Notes: generated by a model not told the origin, from the letters alone. A stretch of DNA of 64,000 bases from Bellilinea sp. (GCA_026003615.1 BPHQ01000001.1:62001-126000), one strand, 5' to 3'; counted from the first letter of the stretch, positions 16,663 through 26,433 are shown. Numbers and translations are program-made.

Positions 16663-17115
16663 ATGGATGAAATCCGAAGAAAATATTTTGAAGTGTTTGA
16701 AAGAGCCATGGGACAGATCATGCAGCGCTCGATGCGTGCTTTCTGGCAATATACCAAAGAACAGGGACTTTCGATGACCCAAATGGTGGCTCTGCGTCAT
16801 ATTCACTACAATCAGGAATGTAACATTTCGCAAATCAGTGAAGAACTGGGAGTGACTGCGGCAGCTTCCAGTCAACTGCTGGATCGTCTGGTTCAGCAGG
16901 GTTTGATTGCCCGCCGGGAAAACCCGAATGATCGCCGTCATAAACAACTGGTTCTGACCGAAAAAGGCCGGAAAATCCTCACCGAAAGTACGGTTGCCCG
17001 CCAGCAGTGGCTTTATGAGCTGGTGGAGCGCCTTTCGGAGGAAGAGATGGAACAGATCATTGAGGCATTAGAATTGATGACCGAGCGAATGAAAGAAATT
17101 GAGCCGGTTTATTAG
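16663..17115 (+). CDS. MarR-family transcriptional regulator
   Basis: A 150-residue winged-helix regulator. Helical dimerisation ends flank the DNA-binding core: CNISQISEELGVTAAASSQLLDRLVQQGLIAR (about residues 55-86) is the helix-turn-helix, and RRENPNDRRHKQLVLTEKG the wing. It precedes two ABC exporter half-transporter genes by 33 bases, so autoregulated control of a drug or lipid exporter is the natural reading. The inducing ligand is unknown. Confidence 0.92.
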   Translation: MDEIRRKYFEVFERAMGQIMQRSMRAFWQYTKEQGLSMTQMVALRHIHYNQECNISQISEELGVTAAASSQLLDRLVQQGLIARRENPNDRRHKQLVLTEKGRKILTESTVARQQWLYELVERLSEEEMEQIIEALELMTERMKEIEPVY

Positions 17116-17148
17116 CCGTTTCATTACAGATAATGTGGAGGTTAATGA

Positions 17149-19395
17149 ATGTTTCGTATCCTGAAGTACTTAAAGCCATTTGCCCTGCCACTGATTTTGG
17201 CAATTCTGCTTTTATTTGTTCAGGCAAATGCCGATCTGGCATTGCCGGATTACCTTTCGAGAATCGTCAATGTTGGTATACAACAAGGCGGGGTGGAGAA
17301 TGGTTTACCGCTGGCAATGCGTCAGACAACCATGCAGCACCTTGGGCTGTTTTTGACCCCACAAGAAAAAGAACAGGTGTTAGGTTCCTACCGGCTGGTA
17401 GATCAAACCAGCGCCGATTATGCAACTTTGGTGAAGACCTATCCGTTACTGGCTGAGGAACCAGTCTATGTGCTGAGCCAGCCCGATCACCAAATCCTCC
17501 AGAAATTAGAAGTGCCGGTCGCGGAGGGTTTAGTGATCGTTTCCGGTATTGAGCAAATTCTCAAAGACCCCCAGCAGGCTCAAACCCTTATGCCGGGGAT
17601 GTCTTTCGATCTTTCCCGGCTGCCGGCTGGTATGGATCTGTTCACCCTGATGGCCAATCTGCCAGAGTCCCAGCGAGATCAGATTCGTCAGGCAGTCAGC
17701 CAACGCTTTGAAACGATTGGCGGAGAAAAAGCCCTGATTCAGGCTGCTGCGCGGGTTGTAAAGAGCGAATATGATGCGCTTGGCATGGATACTGGCCGGC
17801 TGCAGACCAACTACATTCTGCGGGTGGGCGGACAAATGCTGCTCATCTCACTGCTCTCGGCAGCTGCCATTGTCCTGGTTGGATTTCTGGCATCGCGGGT
17901 GGCGGCTGGACTGGCGCGTAATTTGCGTCACTTGTTGTTTGAACGTGTAATGCGTTTCTCGGCTGCTGAGATTGAAAAATTTTCCATTGCATCGCTCATT
18001 ACACGCTCAACGAACGATATCACTCAGATTCAGATGGTAATGATGATTCTGATTCGCATGGTGTTCTATGCTCCCATCATCGGGATTGGTGGAATCATCC
18101 GGGCGATCAACAAAAGTGCGGATATGTGGTGGATCATCGCTGTGGCGGTGATTTCTCTAATCGGCTTGATCAGCATCGTATTTGCGATTGCTACCCCCAA
18201 ATTCAAAATCATCCAGAGTCTGGTTGATCGTCTGAACCTGATCGCTCGAGAAAACTTAAGCGGGATAATGGTGGTGCGCGCATTCAACCGTCAAAAGCAA
18301 GAGGAACAACGGTTTGAACAAGCCAACCTCGATCTGACCCGTACCAGTCTCTTCGTTAACCGCGTTTTTGTGATGGTCATGCCGTTCATGATGATCATTC
18401 TCAATGGCATTTCCGTGCTGATTCTATGGATCGGTGCCCATCAAGTTGCCCAATCCTCCATGCAGGTTGGCGATATGATGGCGTTCATGCAATATGCCAT
18501 GCAAATTGTGTTTGCCTTCATGATGCTCTCCTTCCTGTTCATCCTTTTCCCGCGTGCCGATGTTTCGGCAAATCGTGTGGCGGATGTACTGGAAACGGAG
18601 GTTTCGGTGGTTGATCCGCCTCAGCCAAAATCCTTCCCGGAGCCGTTTCGAGGACGGATTGAATTCAAGAATGTGTCGTTCCGCTACCCGGATGCAGAGG
18701 AAAACGTGCTTTGCAATTTGAACTTTGTGGCAGAGGCTGGCAAAACCACTGCCATCATTGGGACAACCGGTTCGGGAAAATCCACGGTGGTTAACCTGAT
18801 TCCGCGCTTCTACGATGTGACCGATGGAGCCATCCTGATTGACGGAGTGGATATCCGCGAAGTGCGTCTGAGCGAACTGCGCGATAAAATTGGCTACATT
18901 CCTCAGCAGAGCAATCTGTTCAGCGGGACAATTGAGAGCAATCTGCGGTACGCCAATGAAGAGGCAGCCGAAGAAATCCTCAAACAGGCACTGGAAATTG
19001 CTCAGGCAAGCGAGTTTGTACTTTCTTCCCCAGAAGGTTTGCAAGCCCCGGTTTCGCAGGGAGGTATCAATTACTCGGGGGGGCAAAAGCAGCGGTTGAG
19101 CATTGCGCGGGCGCTGGTAAAGCATGCCCCCATCTATATTTTCGATGATAGCTTTTCGGCGCTGGATTATCGCACGGATGCCCGCTTACGGCGCGCTTTG
19201 AAGCAAAGCCTGAAGGACAGTACGGTGATCATCGTTTCGCAACGGGTGGCAACCATCAAGGATGCCGATCAGATTCTCGTCCTGGATGAAGGCGAGATCA
19301 TCTGCAGAGGTACCCACGAGGAATTACTGGAAAAGTGCGAAGTTTATCGAGAAATTGCCCTCTCGCAATTGAAGAGGGAGGAGGTGCTGGCATGA
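17149..19395 (+). CDS. Heterodimeric ABC exporter, subunit with degenerate ATPase site
   Basis: Half-transporter of 748 residues: membrane domain (about 1-470) and ATPase domain. An unusually long external segment of about 190 residues separates the first two membrane helices. Walker A is GTTGSGKST and the signature YSGGQKQRLSIARAL is canonical, but Walker B ends IYIFDDSFSALD, with Asp in place of the catalytic Glu. This pattern matches the TM287/BmrC/LmrC-type partner that cannot hydrolyse ATP at its own site. Its stop overlaps the start of the second half-transporter (ATGA). Likely substrates are drugs or lipids; unknown. Confidence 0.92.
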   Translation: MFRILKYLKPFALPLILAILLLFVQANADLALPDYLSRIVNVGIQQGGVENGLPLAMRQTTMQHLGLFLTPQEKEQVLGSYRLVDQTSADYATLVKTYPLLAEEPVYVLSQPDHQILQKLEVPVAEGLVIVSGIEQILKDPQQAQTLMPGMSFDLSRLPAGMDLFTLMANLPESQRDQIRQAVSQRFETIGGEKALIQAAARVVKSEYDALGMDTGRLQTNYILRVGGQMLLISLLSAAAIVLVGFLASRVAAGLARNLRHLLFERVMRFSAAEIEKFSIASLITRSTNDITQIQMVMMILIRMVFYAPIIGIGGIIRAINKSADMWWIIAVAVISLIGLISIVFAIATPKFKIIQSLVDRLNLIARENLSGIMVVRAFNRQKQEEQRFEQANLDLTRTSLFVNRVFVMVMPFMMIILNGISVLILWIGAHQVAQSSMQVGDMMAFMQYAMQIVFAFMMLSFLFILFPRADVSANRVADVLETEVSVVDPPQPKSFPEPFRGRIEFKNVSFRYPDAEENVLCNLNFVAEAGKTTAIIGTTGSGKSTVVNLIPRFYDVTDGAILIDGVDIREVRLSELRDKIGYIPQQSNLFSGTIESNLRYANEEAAEEILKQALEIAQASEFVLSSPEGLQAPVSQGGINYSGGQKQRLSIARALVKHAPIYIFDDSFSALDYRTDARLRRALKQSLKDSTVIIVSQRVATIKDADQILVLDEGEIICRGTHEELLEKCEVYREIALSQLKREEVLA

Positions 19396-21329
19396 CCCAA
19401 TCCAATAACCTGACACCGGGGAATGGAAAATCCAGACTAGGCGATAGCGGAGCAAACCGTCCGCCTGTCATGGGGCGCGGTCCGATGGGCGGCCGTGGTC
19501 CGATGGGCGGTCACATGATGATGGGGAAAGTCGAAAAAGCCAGAGATTTTAAAGGCACGCTGCGCAAATTGCTGCATTACCTGGACCCGTTCAAAGTCAC
19601 TATTGTGATCGTGATCCTTTTGGCGGCGGGTTCAACCGTTTTTTCAATCCTTGGTCCGAAGATCCTTGGCGGTGCAACCACCAAGTTATTTGAAGGTTTG
19701 CTGGCTCAGTTGAGCGGCACCGGCAGCATTGATTTTGCCGGCATCGGTCAGATTCTGTTGACGGTTTTGGGGTTGTATCTGTTTTCTTCGGTTCTCAGTT
19801 ATCTGCAAGGCTGGCTGATGACCGATGTGGCGATTACGGTGACCTATCAGCTGCGCAAGCAGATCATGTCGAAAATCAACCGGATGCCGTTTCGCTACTT
19901 TGATGGTACGACGCACGGTGAGGTACTTTCGCGCCTGACCAATGATGTGGATACTGTCAACCAAACGCTCAACCAGAGTTTAACCCAAATCATTACATCT
20001 TTTGTCACCGTGGTGGGTGTGCTGGTGATGATGCTGACCATCTCCTGGCAGATGACACTGGTGGCACTGCTGATTGTCCCTCTCTCCTTTGTTGTTGTGA
20101 TGATGATTGTACGCAATTCGCAACGGTTCTTTGCTCAGCAGCAAGAGTACCTGGGAAATGTTAATGGCCATGTCGAAGAGATGTTCAGCGGGCATGTTGT
20201 GGTCAAAGCATTCAACGGCGAAGAAAAAAGTATCCGCAAGATGGCGGAATACAACGAACGCCTGTATGGGGCGGCGTGGAAAGCCCAGTTCTTCTCTGGT
20301 ATCATGATGCCGATTATGTCCTTTATCGGCAATCTGGGCTATGTCGGCGTGACGATCCTCGGCGGCTGGCTGGTCATCCGTGGCTCAATCACGGTTGGCG
20401 ATATTCAGGCGTTCATCCAGTACGTGCGCTCGTTCACCCAGCCGATCACCCAATTGGCGAACATCTCGAATGTTTTACAGCAAACGGTGGCAGCTGCAGA
20501 ACGGGTGTTTGAATTTCTGGAAGAAGAGGAAGAAACTGCCGAAACTACATCGCCGGTGAAATTGGAAAAAGTGCGCGGCGAGGTGGAGTTTCGCAATGTG
20601 CATTTTGGATATTTACCCGATAAACCCGTCATTCGCGGTTTTTCGGCTCACATTCAACCCGGACAGAAAGTTGCCATTGTTGGGCCGACTGGTGCGGGTA
20701 AAACTACCATCGTCAAACTGCTGATGCGCTTTTATGACGTTCAGGATGGGGAAATCTTGATTGATGGGGTAGATATTCGCCGCTTTAGCCGAGAGGATTT
20801 ACGGCGTATGTTCGGCATGGTGCTGCAGGATACCTGGCTGTTCAACGGTACGATCCTCGATAACATCCGCTACGGACGGGAAGATGCCACCGAAGAAGAA
20901 GTCATTCGGGCTGCCAAAGCTGCCCACGTGGATCACTTCGTGCGCACTTTACCGGAAGGATATCAAATGGTCATCAATGAGGAAGTGACCAACATCTCGC
21001 AGGGGCAGAAGCAGCTGCTGACGATTGCACGCGCTATTCTGGCTGACCCAGCCATGCTGATTCTGGATGAGGCTACCAGTTCGGTAGATACCCACACCGA
21101 ATTGTTGATTCAAAAGGCGATGGATAACCTGATGCAGGGGCGCACCAGTTTTATCATTGCTCACCGGCTTTCCACCATTCGCAATGCTGATTTGATTCTG
21201 GTCATGCGTGACGGTAACATCGTTGAGCAGGGAACGCACGAGGAATTGATGGCCAAAGGTGGCTTCTATGCTGACCTGTACAACAGTCAGTTTGAGCCGC
21301 TTGAAGCGGAGGTTGCCCTCGCTTCGTAG
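19392..21329 (+). CDS. Heterodimeric ABC exporter, catalytic subunit
   Basis: Partner half-transporter of 645 residues. The start is the ATG at 19392, overlapping the previous stop; the upstream start in the ORF track lies inside the other gene. The N terminus is Gly/Met/Arg-rich (GRGPMGGRGPMGG) before the first membrane helix at about residue 50. Walker A is GPTGAGKTT and Walker B MLILDEATSSVD keeps the catalytic Glu, whereas the signature reads ISQGQ instead of LSGGQ. Together with its partner this gives one consensus and one degenerate nucleotide site, the hallmark of TM287/288-like exporters. A strong terminator follows. Confidence 0.93.
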   Translation: MTQSNNLTPGNGKSRLGDSGANRPPVMGRGPMGGRGPMGGHMMMGKVEKARDFKGTLRKLLHYLDPFKVTIVIVILLAAGSTVFSILGPKILGGATTKLFEGLLAQLSGTGSIDFAGIGQILLTVLGLYLFSSVLSYLQGWLMTDVAITVTYQLRKQIMSKINRMPFRYFDGTTHGEVLSRLTNDVDTVNQTLNQSLTQIITSFVTVVGVLVMMLTISWQMTLVALLIVPLSFVVVMMIVRNSQRFFAQQQEYLGNVNGHVEEMFSGHVVVKAFNGEEKSIRKMAEYNERLYGAAWKAQFFSGIMMPIMSFIGNLGYVGVTILGGWLVIRGSITVGDIQAFIQYVRSFTQPITQLANISNVLQQTVAAAERVFEFLEEEEETAETTSPVKLEKVRGEVEFRNVHFGYLPDKPVIRGFSAHIQPGQKVAIVGPTGAGKTTIVKLLMRFYDVQDGEILIDGVDIRRFSREDLRRMFGMVLQDTWLFNGTILDNIRYGREDATEEEVIRAAKAAHVDHFVRTLPEGYQMVINEEVTNISQGQKQLLTIARAILADPAMLILDEATSSVDTHTELLIQKAMDNLMQGRTSFIIAHRLSTIRNADLILVMRDGNIVEQGTHEELMAKGGFYADLYNSQFEPLEAEVALAS

Positions 21330-21350
21330 AGTGAAGTTGAAACTCCAAGA

Positions 21351-21388
21351 AAAGAACTGCACGACGCGACCGCGTCGTGCAGTTCTTT
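21351..21388. terminator. Strong bidirectional terminator
   Basis: A perfect 18-bp inverted repeat AAAGAACTGCACGACGCG/CGCGTCGTGCAGTTCTTT with two central bases, ending in a T run on both strands. It separates the ABC exporter operon (plus) from the ferritin-like gene (minus). Confidence 0.92.
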
Positions 21389-21404
21389 TTCGGATGAATT
21401 GGAT

Positions 21405-21908
21405 TTATGATTGATACCGCATCATCAACGCTTCCAGGTCTTCATCCAGTGCCTGTAGATCTTCCTCGTGTTCGACTTCCTGCGCCAGAATGGTCAACAC
21501 CATGTTGTAGGTGACCGGATCTTTATCCTTCACAATTTCCAGCAGTTTGGTGTAAACGCCAATGGCGCATTGCTCGCCGTGGATATTTTGTGCAAGGATC
21601 TTTTTAACGAAAGGATCGGTGGGGGCGTCGTATCCGCAGTTACTTTCTTTGAACCAGTCTTCTGGGCTGACCAGTGGTGTGCCGCCCAATTGGATAATGC
21701 GCAAGGCAAGCATATCGGCGTGAGCCAGTTCCTCGTTGGCGTGCAGCAACAATTCGGAGGCAATGGCATCTTTCATTGGACCTTTGACAATTTTTGCTCC
21801 CAGCCAGTACTGGTAATAAGCCAGCCATTCATCGGCGTAGGCTTTGTTAAGTAAGGTGAGCAGCTCCTCCACATCCATCCCAACAATTTCACGTCCTTTG
21901 GTTCCCAT
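21405..21908 (-). CDS. Dps-like ferritin (DPSL/thioferritin type)
   Basis: Ferritin-fold protein of 167 residues. The ATG at 21908 has AGGAGG 7 bases upstream; the longer ORF start lacks support. Iron ligands are spread over four helices: DEWLAYYQYW, NEELAHADM, NIHGEQC and QEVEHEEDL. Cys91 (KESNCGYD) and Cys114 (HGEQCAIG) lie near the di-iron site, as in the archaeal DPSL or thioferritin proteins that use hydrogen peroxide as oxidant. Expected to form a 12-subunit cage that stores iron and protects against peroxide. The subclass assignment rests on the Cys pair and is less certain than the ferritin fold. Confidence 0.82.
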   Translation of the reverse strand: MGTKGREIVGMDVEELLTLLNKAYADEWLAYYQYWLGAKIVKGPMKDAIASELLLHANEELAHADMLALRIIQLGGTPLVSPEDWFKESNCGYDAPTDPFVKKILAQNIHGEQCAIGVYTKLLEIVKDKDPVTYNMVLTILAQEVEHEEDLQALDEDLEALMMRYQS

Positions 21909-22145
21909 TTTTAACCTCCTGAAGATTCGTCTATGAATGCTTTCACCAGTGGAATGATATTTTTCCCTATTATAGGAACATGGAAGGAGGGCGATTAGTG
22001 TCAAAAGTCACATTTCAACGTTTCAATAAAATCGGGACGAATGTCCAAATAAAGTGGATATTTAACGCTTTCCATTAGAAGAAAGAGTCCATATAATTAG
22101 CCCGTTTTTGAAACCTTGTGGTTCAGACAGAATGAGGTGTTAGCC

Positions 22146-23069
22146 ATGCAATATTCAAGTTCTGACAAAATCTCAATGAGGCAAATGCTGCGGGCTTTGC
22201 TGACCCCGGCAGCATTTTCCCGTAAGACTTTCCAGGAGTATTTACTGGTTGCGCTTGGTGCATTCATTCAAGCGCTTTCGATGCGTCTGTTTCTGGTGCC
22301 GGCTCAGCTGGTCAGTGGCGGTGTTAGCGGTGCTTCACAAATCATCAATTTCTTTACCGGCTGGCCGATTGGTTTGATGGTCTTTATTGGTAATGTTCCT
22401 TTGTTTATTCTCGGCTGGCAATATCTGGGCGGGGCGCGTTTTGCCAAGCGCACTGCACTGGCAATTGCTTTGTTCTCCCTTTTTACGGATGCGCTGGTCT
22501 GGTTTATTCCAGCGGAGGGGGTAACCAGCGATCTGGTGCTGGACTGTCTGTACGGCGGGATTTTGCTGGGGGTTGGGCTGGGCCTGGTTTACCGTGGGCA
22601 GGGCACCAGCGGGGGCAGCGATATTCTGGGGCGCATTCTCAATCATCGCCTGGGCATTTCCATCTCACAGGCTTATCTGATCACGGATACGCTGGTTGTA
22701 CTGGCGGGTGGATTTGCCTTTTCGTGGGAAAAGGCTTTGTATGGGTTGCTGGTGATTTATGTCTCCGGGCTGGCAGCCGAGGCGGTTTCGGAAGGTTCCG
22801 GCGTGTTCCGCACGGCGTTGATCATCACCCAACACCCGGATGAGGTTACCCATTCGATTATGAATGTGTTAGAGCGCGGCGTGACCATTTTACCGGGCAC
22901 CGGGGCGTACACGGGTGCAGAACGCCCGGTGCTGTATTGTGTGATCACCCGCTCGGAAGTCAATCCACTGAAAGAACTGGTGCGTGAAATTGATCCACGG
23001 GCTTTCATGGTCATCGGACAGGCACACGAGGCACTTGGAGAGGGCTTTCGTCCGCTGGTGAAAGAGTAG
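22146..23069 (+). CDS. YitT-family membrane protein (DUF161/DUF2179)
   Basis: Integral membrane protein of 307 residues. The ATG at 22146 follows GAGGTG; the TTG at 22116 is not supported. About five or six N-terminal membrane helices include LVSGGVSGASQIINFFTGWPIG and YRGQGTSGGSDILGRIL, both typical of YitT. A soluble C-terminal DUF2179 domain has GVTILPGTGAYTGAERPVLYCVITRSE. The function of the family is unknown. It stands alone, convergent with yhhN. Confidence 0.92.
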   Translation: MQYSSSDKISMRQMLRALLTPAAFSRKTFQEYLLVALGAFIQALSMRLFLVPAQLVSGGVSGASQIINFFTGWPIGLMVFIGNVPLFILGWQYLGGARFAKRTALAIALFSLFTDALVWFIPAEGVTSDLVLDCLYGGILLGVGLGLVYRGQGTSGGSDILGRILNHRLGISISQAYLITDTLVVLAGGFAFSWEKALYGLLVIYVSGLAAEAVSEGSGVFRTALIITQHPDEVTHSIMNVLERGVTILPGTGAYTGAERPVLYCVITRSEVNPLKELVREIDPRAFMVIGQAHEALGEGFRPLVKE

Positions 23070-23072
23070 GCT

Positions 23073-23738
23073 TTACTTTCTCAATAAAAAGGCAGCCACC
23101 AGTAAAACCTGGGCAAGGTGGTAGGTAATCATGACGATGAGCCTGCCGGAGCGGGTGGTGCGGATGAAGCGCTGATTAGCCAGCGTCCAATCTGAAAAGT
23201 AGAAGAAAATTGCCCCCGCCACCGCCAGCCATGCGGCGGATAATGGCCAGGCAGGATTCCAGAGAGTTGCCAAAGCAGAATATACCATTGCGCTGATCGC
23301 CAGAATGTAGAGGAGAATTGCCCATTGAAGCCGTTTTGCGCGGCTTTCAGCCGGTAAAACAGCCAAAACTCGCCGGAAGGCTACCAGCGCAACAATGAGC
23401 AATACTCCGGCACTGAGCAGATGATTGATCCACAACGGGGCAGGGGGGTGATGAAAGGCAAGGATGTAAGACAGTTGTGCCAGGAAAAAGGCTGCCAAAC
23501 CGGCAAGGAAGTAGCGGGGAGGGAGGAGCAGGGAAGTATCACCCCCCAACGAGAAGATTAATCCCATCCCAAACCATGAAGATTTTTGCCATCCACCAGA
23601 AAGGGTGTAGGCAGCAATTAAACAAAGCATCGCCCCGGTTTTAGTGAGCCAGCGCCAGCGGTATTTTTCAAAAAATACGGCTGCCCAGTCGGATATAATG
23701 AGCATCCCACCGGCTGCAAACCAGCCAGCAATCATCAT
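23073..23738 (-). CDS. YhhN-family membrane protein (lysoplasmalogenase-like)
   Basis: Integral membrane protein of 221 residues with about eight hydrophobic segments. GLIFSLGGDTSLLLP and LAAFFLAQLSYILAF match the YhhN/TMEM86 pattern, whose eukaryotic member hydrolyses lysoplasmalogens. The start overlaps the stop of era (ATGA), so it is the last gene of a minus-strand operon. The bacterial function is not established. Confidence 0.85.
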   Translation of the reverse strand: MMIAGWFAAGGMLIISDWAAVFFEKYRWRWLTKTGAMLCLIAAYTLSGGWQKSSWFGMGLIFSLGGDTSLLLPPRYFLAGLAAFFLAQLSYILAFHHPPAPLWINHLLSAGVLLIVALVAFRRVLAVLPAESRAKRLQWAILLYILAISAMVYSALATLWNPAWPLSAAWLAVAGAIFFYFSDWTLANQRFIRTTRSGRLIVMITYHLAQVLLVAAFLLRK

Positions 23739-24658
23739 CCATCCTTCTTACGATAATATCCCAGCCAACGGAGGGCATCCGGCTTGTTGCGCCAGTTCGG
23801 GTTGACTTTGACTTTGAGTTCAAGGAAAACCTTTCGGCCGCTCATGGCTTCAATTTCTTGCCGGGCGCTGCTGCCAATTTTTTTGAGCATATCACCCCCT
23901 TTGCCAATCACAATCCCCTTGTGGGATTCGCGTTCCACAAATAGAGTAGCATGGATGTAAGCCCCTTCGTCGCCGCGTTCGGTATATTCATCAATCCTCA
24001 CCGCAATGGCATGGGGAACTTCATCGCGCAGGTGCAGCAAGGCTGCCTCACGGATGAGATCGGCGGCAATTTCCCGTTCGTATAAATCGGTGATCTGATC
24101 GGGGTCGAACAAAGCTTCACTGACCGGTAAACGGCTGATCAAAGCCTGCATGAGTTCATCGCGCCCTTCCCCGAGAGTGGCGGAGAAGGGGATTACCTGT
24201 TCGAAGGAATACAGTGCCTGATATTGCCGGATTCGCTCGCTGAGCAAATCTTTGGTAAGCAGGTCTATTTTGTTCAAACCGAGCAAAACAGAGGGCAAGC
24301 CAGTCATCGAATTCAGCCGCTCTGAAATACGGAAATCTTCCGGGGTTGGTGCCACGGACGCATCTACCAGCCACAGGATGACATCAGCATCCTTAAGGGC
24401 ATCTTCGGCGACCTGATTCATGTATTCACCCAGTTTGTGGATGGGCTTGTGCATGCCGGGGGTATCCATAAAGATCAGCTGGGCTTCTGGAAGGGTGAGA
24501 ATACCCAGTTGACGTTGACGAGTCGTTTGTGGACGGGGAGAAACCGCCGCAATTTTCTGCCCCATCAACGCATTCATCAAGGTGGACTTTCCAACGTTCG
24601 GACGGCCTATCAGTGCGATATAGCCTGCCCGGTAAGCAGATGGCGAGGTTTCACTCAT
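23735..24658 (-). CDS. era: Ribosome-assembly GTPase Era
   Basis: Essential GTPase that binds the 3' end of 16S rRNA during 30S assembly (307 residues). G1 is GRPNVGKST, G3 DTPGMHKP, G4 NKID; the C-terminal KH domain has KGIVIGKGGDMLKKIG. The ATG at 24658 is chosen over the longer ORF because GGAGG lies at good spacing and the protein then starts just before the GTPase domain. Its start overlaps the end of the DMT transporter gene by 8 bases. Confidence 0.96.
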   Translation of the reverse strand: MSETSPSAYRAGYIALIGRPNVGKSTLMNALMGQKIAAVSPRPQTTRQRQLGILTLPEAQLIFMDTPGMHKPIHKLGEYMNQVAEDALKDADVILWLVDASVAPTPEDFRISERLNSMTGLPSVLLGLNKIDLLTKDLLSERIRQYQALYSFEQVIPFSATLGEGRDELMQALISRLPVSEALFDPDQITDLYEREIAADLIREAALLHLRDEVPHAIAVRIDEYTERGDEGAYIHATLFVERESHKGIVIGKGGDMLKKIGSSARQEIEAMSGRKVFLELKVKVNPNWRNKPDALRWLGYYRKKDG

Positions 24659-25556
24659 TTCGAATTGCCTCCGCAGGAGATTTTCTCCACTGGATCGGTG
24701 AATTGACAATGGCAACACCACTGATGATCAACAAGCCACCCAGGATGATTCGTCCACTCAATGTTTCCTGTAAAAAGACAACCCCTAAAATCACTCCGAC
24801 CAGAGGAAAAAGATAAGTAACCAGAGTGGTACGGGTTGGCCCCACCTCTTTCAGTAAACCGTAGTATAGCACAGTGCCAATGCAGGTTGCCATGATGCCC
24901 AGCCAGAGAATTGCCAGCCAGGTCATTGGTAAATGGGGCAGTCTAAGACCGCCTTCCAGCCCGAGGGCAAGTCCCCAGACGGTCAGGTTGGCAAAAAAGT
25001 TTTGACCGAGTGCTTGAACGACCGGGGCCAGGTCAAAGGTGCGCCGGCGGGCAAAGATGATGGCCACCGCATACGAAAGAGAGGCTGCCAATACCCCCAG
25101 TTGTCCCCATCGTTCACCGCTCATGGCTGTACCCAATTCATCGGATACCAGCACCACCACCCCGCTAAAACCAGCCAGCAGTCCAAGGACTTTGGGAAGG
25201 GTGATGCGATCATCCTGCACAAAAATTTGCGCCAGCAGCATGGTGAAGAGCGGGGCGGTCGAGTTGAGAATAGCTGCCATGCCGGAGGTAACATGCTGCT
25301 CGCTCCAGGTGATCAACAAAAACGGTAAAGCGATGTTGAAAACCCCCAATACCAAAAAATCCCAACCATTGGCAAGTTTGGGTAAGCGCGGGCGGGTGAT
25401 CAGCAGGAGAAGAATCAGCCCGGTCAAGGCCACACTCAGCCTTAACGCGGTAAAGGTGAGGGGGGTCAATTCTTCCAGACCAATTTTGATCCACAAAAAT
25501 GTGGCACCCCACACCACCCCAAGGTAGATGAATTTAAACCAGGATTTGAGCGACAC
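24651..25556 (-). CDS. EamA/DMT-superfamily transporter
   Basis: Ten-helix membrane transporter of the drug/metabolite superfamily (301 residues) with the two EamA repeats: GVVWGATFLWIKIGLEELTP at the N terminus and LYYGLLKEVGPTRTTLVTYL in the second half. Substrate unknown; many members export amino acids or metabolites. It sits 11 bases after the ABC-2 permease gene and overlaps era. Confidence 0.9.
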   Translation of the reverse strand: MSLKSWFKFIYLGVVWGATFLWIKIGLEELTPLTFTALRLSVALTGLILLLLITRPRLPKLANGWDFLVLGVFNIALPFLLITWSEQHVTSGMAAILNSTAPLFTMLLAQIFVQDDRITLPKVLGLLAGFSGVVVLVSDELGTAMSGERWGQLGVLAASLSYAVAIIFARRRTFDLAPVVQALGQNFFANLTVWGLALGLEGGLRLPHLPMTWLAILWLGIMATCIGTVLYYGLLKEVGPTRTTLVTYLFPLVGVILGVVFLQETLSGRIILGGLLIISGVAIVNSPIQWRKSPAEAIRNE

Positions 25557-25567
25557 AGGAAGAATTC

Positions 25568-26422
25568 TCAGTAATTTGTGGTTTGGTCAATCAAGCCTCT
25601 TTCGCGGGCTTGATGATCGCAATAACGAAAGATGAAGATGCTGGCTATACCAAACACGAGAGAAGAGCCTGCGAGGATAAGCAGTAAATCTCCATTACTC
25701 AGCGCTGTAAAGGTGGGAAAGGCTTCAGCAACTGCTCCGACCAGTGAACGGCGAATTAATTCCAGCCAGTAAGTGATTGGCAAGATGTACCCGACCGGCC
25801 GCAGCCAGCCCGGCAATACTTCGAGGGGGAAGATGGCTCCCGTGAAGAGAAACAACCCGCCAGCCACCACATCACCGATGTAGTAGGAGTGGCGGGCGGT
25901 CATCAAGGTGATGCCCGCCAGAATCAAGCCGCCCAGCGCCAGCATCAGCACACCCAAGAAGAGAGCGACGAGGAAAAGCGGCCAATCCACCCGCGACCAA
26001 TCCAACGGAACATTGAGGAACAACACGCCGGCGGCGATGGTAATGACCACCCCAAACGTACCGACGATGAACTTGGCAACCGCCCGCCCGAAAAGGTAAA
26101 AAGGAATATTTACCGGGGCGGTATAAATATACTTCAGCGTGCGATAGTGTTCGCGATCGTCAATGATCGTCCAGGAGACGCCCGTTAAGACGGCCGGAAC
26201 GTACTGGTAAAAAGCATTACCGAGGTAGAGATAGGCGAAAACCGGCGAGTCAAAATTCCCCTGGGTTACGATGGAATACATCAGCACCAAAATAGCCGCA
26301 CCGGCGACTGGTTTGATGATGGAATAGGTGGCAAACAGAAAGGGGTCGGTCCAGTTGGATTCGATTTGCCAGCCCAGCCATGAGGCTGTCAAAAAAGAGC
26401 GCAAATTGATGGATTTTTGCAT
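25568..26422 (-). CDS. ABC-2 type transporter permease, subunit 2
   Basis: Six-helix ABC-2 permease (284 residues from ATG 26422, which has AGAGGAG 5 bases upstream; the start at 26437 would place the ribosome site inside the coding region). It includes LTGVSWTIIDDREHYRTLKYIYTAP, a typical ABC-2 coupling segment. It overlaps nothing but follows the sister permease by 11 bases. Together with that permease and the upstream ATPase it forms an exporter; substrate unknown. Confidence 0.88.
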   Translation of the reverse strand: MQKSINLRSFLTASWLGWQIESNWTDPFLFATYSIIKPVAGAAILVLMYSIVTQGNFDSPVFAYLYLGNAFYQYVPAVLTGVSWTIIDDREHYRTLKYIYTAPVNIPFYLFGRAVAKFIVGTFGVVITIAAGVLFLNVPLDWSRVDWPLFLVALFLGVLMLALGGLILAGITLMTARHSYYIGDVVAGGLFLFTGAIFPLEVLPGWLRPVGYILPITYWLELIRRSLVGAVAEAFPTFTALSNGDLLLILAGSSLVFGIASIFIFRYCDHQARERGLIDQTTNY

Positions 26423-26433
26423 AGAAACTCCTC

